This document shows positions 24,068 through 27,516 of a stretch of 27,516 nt of DNA, one piece after another. Position 1 is the stretch's first letter. Each line of letters begins with the position of its first letter. The notes beneath the pieces were generated by a model. That model had not been told where the DNA came from, searched no databases, and was given only the letters and a program-made list of their open reading frames with translations. Source of the stretch: Clostridium sp. CAG:167 (GTDB lineage: Bacteria > Bacillota > Clostridia > Lachnospirales > Lachnospiraceae); assembly GCA_000433735.1 (NCBI GenBank), contig HF998355.1, positions 38,195 to 65,710 of the forward strand, read 5' to 3'. Made by a program: the position numbers and the translations under genes.

Positions 24068-24721
24068 CTATTTCATAAACTCCGCTAACTTCTGCGGTTT
24101 TCCGTGTCCCGGATAAACCATGATTTCTTTATCAAGTGACTCCAGATACGGCACTGTAATATTCGCGAAATCTTTTTTACTGCTCCCCGGCAGCCTGAGA
24201 ATCGTCTCATGGCCGGTAACCAGCGTATCGCCGGAAAACAAATACATATCATCCATCAAAATACAGCTGCTTCCTTTTGAATGGCCGGGTGTCTCCTGCA
24301 TCACGATCTTATGCCCCTCCCAGTTCCACTCTTTTCGTCCTTCATAGGTCTCATCTGCCTGGCAGGAATAAGGCTGTACATCCATATTTTTTACATACTC
24401 ACGGATTTCTTCCTCTTTGCTGGAAAATAAAATTTCATAATACGCTGACAAGTTTCTGGTAGGCTTTACAATCCCATTGGCACAGGCTTCTGAGCAAAAG
24501 ACTTTCACCTGTGGAAAACACTCCCGCAGCCAGTTTACCCCGGAGATATGATCATAATGTTCATGAGTCAGTAAAACAAGGATCTCTTTTACCTGCTCTG
24601 ACTTCAGATACTCCTTTGCTTCTTCTGAAACACAGGGATCTATGATCAATGCCTTTTTGTTTTCCAGGATAACATACATATTCGAATCAATCGGATAAAA
24701 AGAATAGGTATTTATATTCAT
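24068..24721 (-). CDS. Metallo-beta-lactamase-fold hydrolase
   Basis: MBL-fold hydrolase, 217 aa, cytoplasmic. The metal site is complete: THEHYDH (52-58: His53, His55, Asp57, His58), His147 in TPGHSKGS, Asp165 in FSGDTL, His206 in YPGHG. This is the glyoxalase II-like arrangement, hydrolysing thioesters or similar bonds. It starts 5 bases after the ligase stop; its ribosome binding site (AAAGGAG) lies in the ligase's last codons. Next to a carrier protein and condensing enzyme it could release or proofread acyl thioesters, as PqsE does in the pqs pathway; that role is inferred. Confidence 0.88.
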   Translation of the reverse strand: MNINTYSFYPIDSNMYVILENKKALIIDPCVSEEAKEYLKSEQVKEILVLLTHEHYDHISGVNWLRECFPQVKVFCSEACANGIVKPTRNLSAYYEILFSSKEEEIREYVKNMDVQPYSCQADETYEGRKEWNWEGHKIVMQETPGHSKGSSCILMDDMYLFSGDTLVTGHETILRLPGSSKKDFANITVPYLESLDKEIMVYPGHGKPQKLAEFMK

Positions 24722-24726
24722 TTTGC

Positions 24727-26046
24727 TTAACTCCTTTTTTTCTTAAAGCGGTCACTGCAAAAAGGTGCATCCACATAAACAATCTTCATGGGACGCTTAT
24801 ATTTCTCTAATTTTTCTTTACAAACAGCTTTAATCCGTTTTGTCAGTAAAGACTGATCCTCATTTGAATAAATACGTGCTTCCACTACCTGCCCCAGTAT
24901 CAGATTGGGAACACCAACTACAGCAGCATCCTCTACCCCTTCAATCGAAAGCAGTACACTTTCCACTTCTGCCGGATACACCTTTTCACCACCTACATTG
25001 ATTCGCTCGCAATCTCTTCCCTGGATCAGAAAATAATCTCCATCTACCTCTACATGGTCACCTGTATTGTACCATCCCTCCTCATCAAAAGGAGCCTCCG
25101 CATTGAGATAGCCCAGCATTGCCATATCTGATCTGACATATAAGATTCCATTTACCACTTTTGTCTGATGATGCACATCTCCTCCAATCTTCATCCAAAG
25201 AGAATCTGAAGATTTAGATTTTGTACGAATTGCTCCTAATTCCGTCAGACCATATGTCTGTTTCATCCGCACATCCGGAAATATCTGATGCATTCTTGTA
25301 AGCGTGGAAGCAGGCATTGGTTCTGATCCATATGAAATAATTTTTAAACTGCTAAGATCATATTTATCATAATAACGCCCCAAAAGAAGCATATGCAAAA
25401 AAGTTGGGGATGTAGGCAATAATTCCAGTTTATACTTTTCAATCGCCTGGCAGACTTCATCCGGTGTTCTTTTTGACAAAGTCACCATAAGTCCTGCATT
25501 CGAAATCGAGTGCATAACTGTATTAAATCCGCCTGCATGATCAAATAACAAGAAAGCCATTGAACGCAATGTCTTTCCCGGCTCTTCAAAACGATGTATA
25601 TAAGGCATCAGATCATGTACTGCTGCCTTGGGAGTTCCTGTTGTTCCCGACGAAAAAAACACAATACCCGGGTGACCCATCTGACGAAGTTTTTCATATA
25701 ATGGATGATCAGCCTTTTCATCCAGTCCAGCCAGTTTTTCATCATCCATATCCAGATAATATTCCACCTTTGCTGTTTCCAGATAATATGCAACATCTAT
25801 GACCGCCCTGGAAATAGGAACATAAATACAGCGATGATCCATCAATGCCATCATAAGTCCAATGGTATTAACATCAAACTCACCTCTGACTGCTACAACA
25901 CTTCCCCGAGGCACATCCTCTAAAATCTTTTCATAAGACTTATATGCTCCCAGCAACTCATTATATGTATATGCTTTTCCATCTGTAACAATCGCCGTCT
26001 TCTCTTTGTTTTGTTCTATGCGCTCCATTATTTTCCCAAGCAGCAT
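24727..26046 (-). CDS. Adenylate-forming acyl ligase (acyl-CoA/acyl-ACP synthetase-like)
   Basis: ANL-superfamily enzyme, 439 aa, activating a carboxylic acid as acyl-AMP and probably loading it onto CoA or the neighbouring carrier protein. The core motifs are present: FFSSGTTGTPK (130-140, ATP loop), QTYGLTELG (263-271), TGD with Asp330, and GRDCERINVGGEKVYPAEVE (343-362). The end has RFKKKR in place of the usual PRTxxGKxxR; one of these Lys may serve as the catalytic Lys. It is shorter than most acyl-CoA synthetases (about 500 aa or more), consistent with stand-alone ligases working with carrier proteins. It starts 4 bases after the KAS III stop. Substrate unknown. Confidence 0.88.
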   Translation of the reverse strand: MLLGKIMERIEQNKEKTAIVTDGKAYTYNELLGAYKSYEKILEDVPRGSVVAVRGEFDVNTIGLMMALMDHRCIYVPISRAVIDVAYYLETAKVEYYLDMDDEKLAGLDEKADHPLYEKLRQMGHPGIVFFSSGTTGTPKAAVHDLMPYIHRFEEPGKTLRSMAFLLFDHAGGFNTVMHSISNAGLMVTLSKRTPDEVCQAIEKYKLELLPTSPTFLHMLLLGRYYDKYDLSSLKIISYGSEPMPASTLTRMHQIFPDVRMKQTYGLTELGAIRTKSKSSDSLWMKIGGDVHHQTKVVNGILYVRSDMAMLGYLNAEAPFDEEGWYNTGDHVEVDGDYFLIQGRDCERINVGGEKVYPAEVESVLLSIEGVEDAAVVGVPNLILGQVVEARIYSNEDQSLLTKRIKAVCKEKLEKYKRPMKIVYVDAPFCSDRFKKKRS

Positions 26047-26049
26047 TTC

Positions 26050-27162
26050 CTATTCCCCCTCTCGTTCTAATTGCCATCCTTGTGCATCCTTTATAATTCC
26101 TTCCTCAAAATACTGGTCTGTCTCAATAATAGGTAATATATCTTTTTTACAGATATTACTGCTCATAACTCCGCAAGACAGGCCTACGCCAAATCCACTC
26201 ATAAGCACCGAAATCTGTCCTTCTTGTTCGCCGCCAAAACATTTACATAATGTCAAGGGAACCGATGCCGAAGATGTATTCCCATATTCCTGGATCGAAT
26301 ACAGCATCTTCTCCTGAGACATTTTCATCCTCTTTGACAACTGCTGTAATATATATTGATTCGCTTGATGCATAGCATAATAATCATAGTCATCTATCTT
26401 CCTGCTTTCTTTCTCCACAAAAGATTTTATAATCTTTGGCACCTCACGAATCGTGTACTCAAACACACCAAAACCATCCATAAATAAATTATATAAAGTC
26501 CGGTCATATCCGTCTGCAAATGTCATCTCCTGCCGGGGTGCATGAAGATTGCGCATACCTCCAGCCGGAACAATCACAGTTTTATATTTTTCACCATTAC
26601 CAACCAATTCTGCCGAAATGTGCATTCCACTCTTTTTCTCCAATAAAATAGCACTTCCCGCATCTCCGGTTAATAAAACCATGGACTCATCCTTCGGATT
26701 GATAAGTTTTGAATTGGTGTCTCCCACAATGAGCAATGCTTTATCTATATCTGAAACCTGCATCAATCCGCCTAATACCTGCGTTCCATACACAAACGCA
26801 GAACACCCAAGGGAAATATCAAAACAGGCACACTGCTCCGACAGACCTAATCTTTTTTGCAAAACATATGCTGTGGCAGGCCGCTTGTAATCCGGACCAT
26901 GGGAAGCAAAAACCAATGCACCAATTTCCGATTTATCTATTCCTTTTTTCGCTAATAACTCTTGTGCTGCCGCCAGTCCGAGATCCGACGCTGTCTGGTG
27001 TTCTGACGCAATCCTCCTCTGTATAACTCCTGTTGTACGGATAAATTTATTAATGTGCTTTTCCCCAAATTTTTCCGCAAGATCTCTATTATTTATTACA
27101 TTCTTCGGTACTGCCACAGCGATACCGGTTATACCAATATCTTCTAAATGAACATATGCCAC
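26050..27162 (-). CDS. 3-oxoacyl-ACP synthase III-like (KAS III/FabH-type) condensing enzyme
   Basis: Thiolase-fold condensing enzyme, 370 aa, joining an acyl starter to an ACP-bound extender or other nucleophile. The Cys-His-Asn triad of KAS III is complete: Cys120 in DISLGCSAFVYG, His265 in AMHQANQY, Asn295 in EYGNTSSAS. Several Met/Gly-rich regions match the fold. The start is a GTG (27162) with AGGAGG 8 bases upstream, and the carrier protein TAA lies immediately before it. It is longer than housekeeping FabH and lies outside a fatty acid synthesis cluster. It may act in secondary metabolism, like PqsD or similar enzymes; the product is unknown. Confidence 0.9.
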   Translation of the reverse strand: MAYVHLEDIGITGIAVAVPKNVINNRDLAEKFGEKHINKFIRTTGVIQRRIASEHQTASDLGLAAAQELLAKKGIDKSEIGALVFASHGPDYKRPATAYVLQKRLGLSEQCACFDISLGCSAFVYGTQVLGGLMQVSDIDKALLIVGDTNSKLINPKDESMVLLTGDAGSAILLEKKSGMHISAELVGNGEKYKTVIVPAGGMRNLHAPRQEMTFADGYDRTLYNLFMDGFGVFEYTIREVPKIIKSFVEKESRKIDDYDYYAMHQANQYILQQLSKRMKMSQEKMLYSIQEYGNTSSASVPLTLCKCFGGEQEGQISVLMSGFGVGLSCGVMSSNICKKDILPIIETDQYFEEGIIKDAQGWQLEREGE

Positions 27163-27453
27163 TTATGCTTCCTCCTGCACTTGTTCTGCTATATATTTCT
27201 CCAGCGATCCTATCGTTGCGAAAGGATTATATTTCTTTTCGTAAACCTGATCTGATACAAGATACACTTCTTTCCCAAACTGCTCCTGAATCTGTTCTTC
27301 TATATTGGAAATCAATGTAACAAAGGAAAAAGAATCCATTCCCTCTCCTTTTCCAAACAAAGCGGTATTTTCTCCATACTCTATCACTTCATCCGCATCT
27401 TCATTGACCTCTTCAAGTGCCATCTGAACAATTTTCTTGATTTTTTCTTCCAC
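27163..27453 (-). CDS. Acyl carrier protein-like
   Basis: Carrier protein of 96 aa. The phosphopantetheine site is Ser41 in GMDSFSFVTLI, close to the DSL consensus (here DSF). The protein is acidic and helical, as expected. The start is a GTG (27453) with GGAGG 8 bases upstream. It immediately precedes the KAS III gene (TAA-GTG) and follows an SDR-like tail by about 20 bases. It probably carries the acyl chain for the neighbouring ligase and condensing enzyme. It is clearly separate from a housekeeping AcpP cluster. Confidence 0.85.
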   Translation of the reverse strand: MEEKIKKIVQMALEEVNEDADEVIEYGENTALFGKGEGMDSFSFVTLISNIEEQIQEQFGKEVYLVSDQVYEKKYNPFATIGSLEKYIAEQVQEEA

Positions 27454-27472
27454 TGTCCTGTCCTCCGTATTC

Positions 27473-27516
27473 TTATGATGTTAAAAAGCCACCGGAAATA
27501 TCCATATTTGTTCCCG
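27473..27516 (-). CDS. C-terminal end of a probable short-chain dehydrogenase (partial)
   Basis: Only the last 13 codons are in the window: GTNMDISGGFLTS then TAA. The GTNMDISGG phrase resembles the conserved end of FabG-type short-chain dehydrogenases (usually G-x-x-x-x-VDGG). It lies 19 bases before the carrier protein start. A reductase would fit the cluster, but the assignment rests on a short string. Confidence 0.4.
   Translation of the reverse strand, partial: GTNMDISGGFLTS

Noticed and set aside
1..27516. tRNA, rRNA, CRISPR array, insertion sequence, integrase or attachment site
   Set aside because: None seen: no regularly spaced repeats with spacers, no transposase or integrase motifs, and no cloverleaf noticed by eye. 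A covariance-model search was not possible.

Overview
The window looks like chromosomal DNA of an anaerobic, spore-forming Clostridia bacterium, most likely a Lachnospiraceae gut species. This rests on an [FeFe] hydrogenase with a glutamate-synthase-like flavoprotein partner, a SigK-type sporulation sigma factor beside a Csp-like subtilase, a YczE-cytidylate-kinase-like fusion, and sigma-A promoters with strong Shine-Dalgarno sites. The species is not determined. Almost every gene is on the minus strand; the one clear exception is a class A penicillin-binding protein. No rRNA, tRNA, CRISPR array, integrase or transposase was seen, and no gene-free stretch exceeds 300 bases.

Layout from left to right. 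(1) 1-3445: a redox operon with its own promoter. A flavoprotein (NuoF-like Fe-S domain plus GltD/NfnB-like FAD/NAD(P) domains) is followed by an [FeFe] hydrogenase that runs off the left edge. The flavoprotein's expected C-terminal Cys motif lies in another frame. (2) 3447-6305: an AT-rich accessory patch with a hipBA-type toxin-antitoxin pair and a Fic protein, each with its own promoter and inverted-repeat operators. A possible Fe-S protein remnant lies to its left. (3) 6391-8235: a MarR regulator and a membrane/kinase-like fusion protein, with a perfect operator on a consensus promoter. (4) 8275-12263: an NhaD-like antiporter with its terminator and promoter, then the operon yigZ-rarA-small membrane protein. 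(5) 12280-14950: the plus-strand penicillin-binding protein, whose terminator lies inside the convergent yolD-like gene. (6) 14908-19277: an overlapping set, sigK, a frameshifted Csp-like subtilase, a Y-family DNA polymerase and a YolD-like protein. (7) 19333-22846: a Ca2+-type P-ATPase and a ZIP transporter, translationally coupled. (8) 22849-27516: a tightly packed putative biosynthetic operon (SDR tail, acyl carrier protein, KAS III, adenylate-forming ligase, metallo-beta-lactamase-fold hydrolase, FliB-like Cys-rich protein) ending at a perfect 20-bp inverted repeat.

The best candidate for an undescribed system is region 8. It joins substrate activation, a carrier protein, a condensing enzyme, a probable reductase and a hydrolase in one transcript, which suggests a small acyl-derived product. 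The logic resembles a minimal pqs-like pathway, but the product is unknown. Two genes (subtilase and flavoprotein) look complete only if a frame change is allowed. These could be real mutations, recoding, or sequencing/assembly errors.
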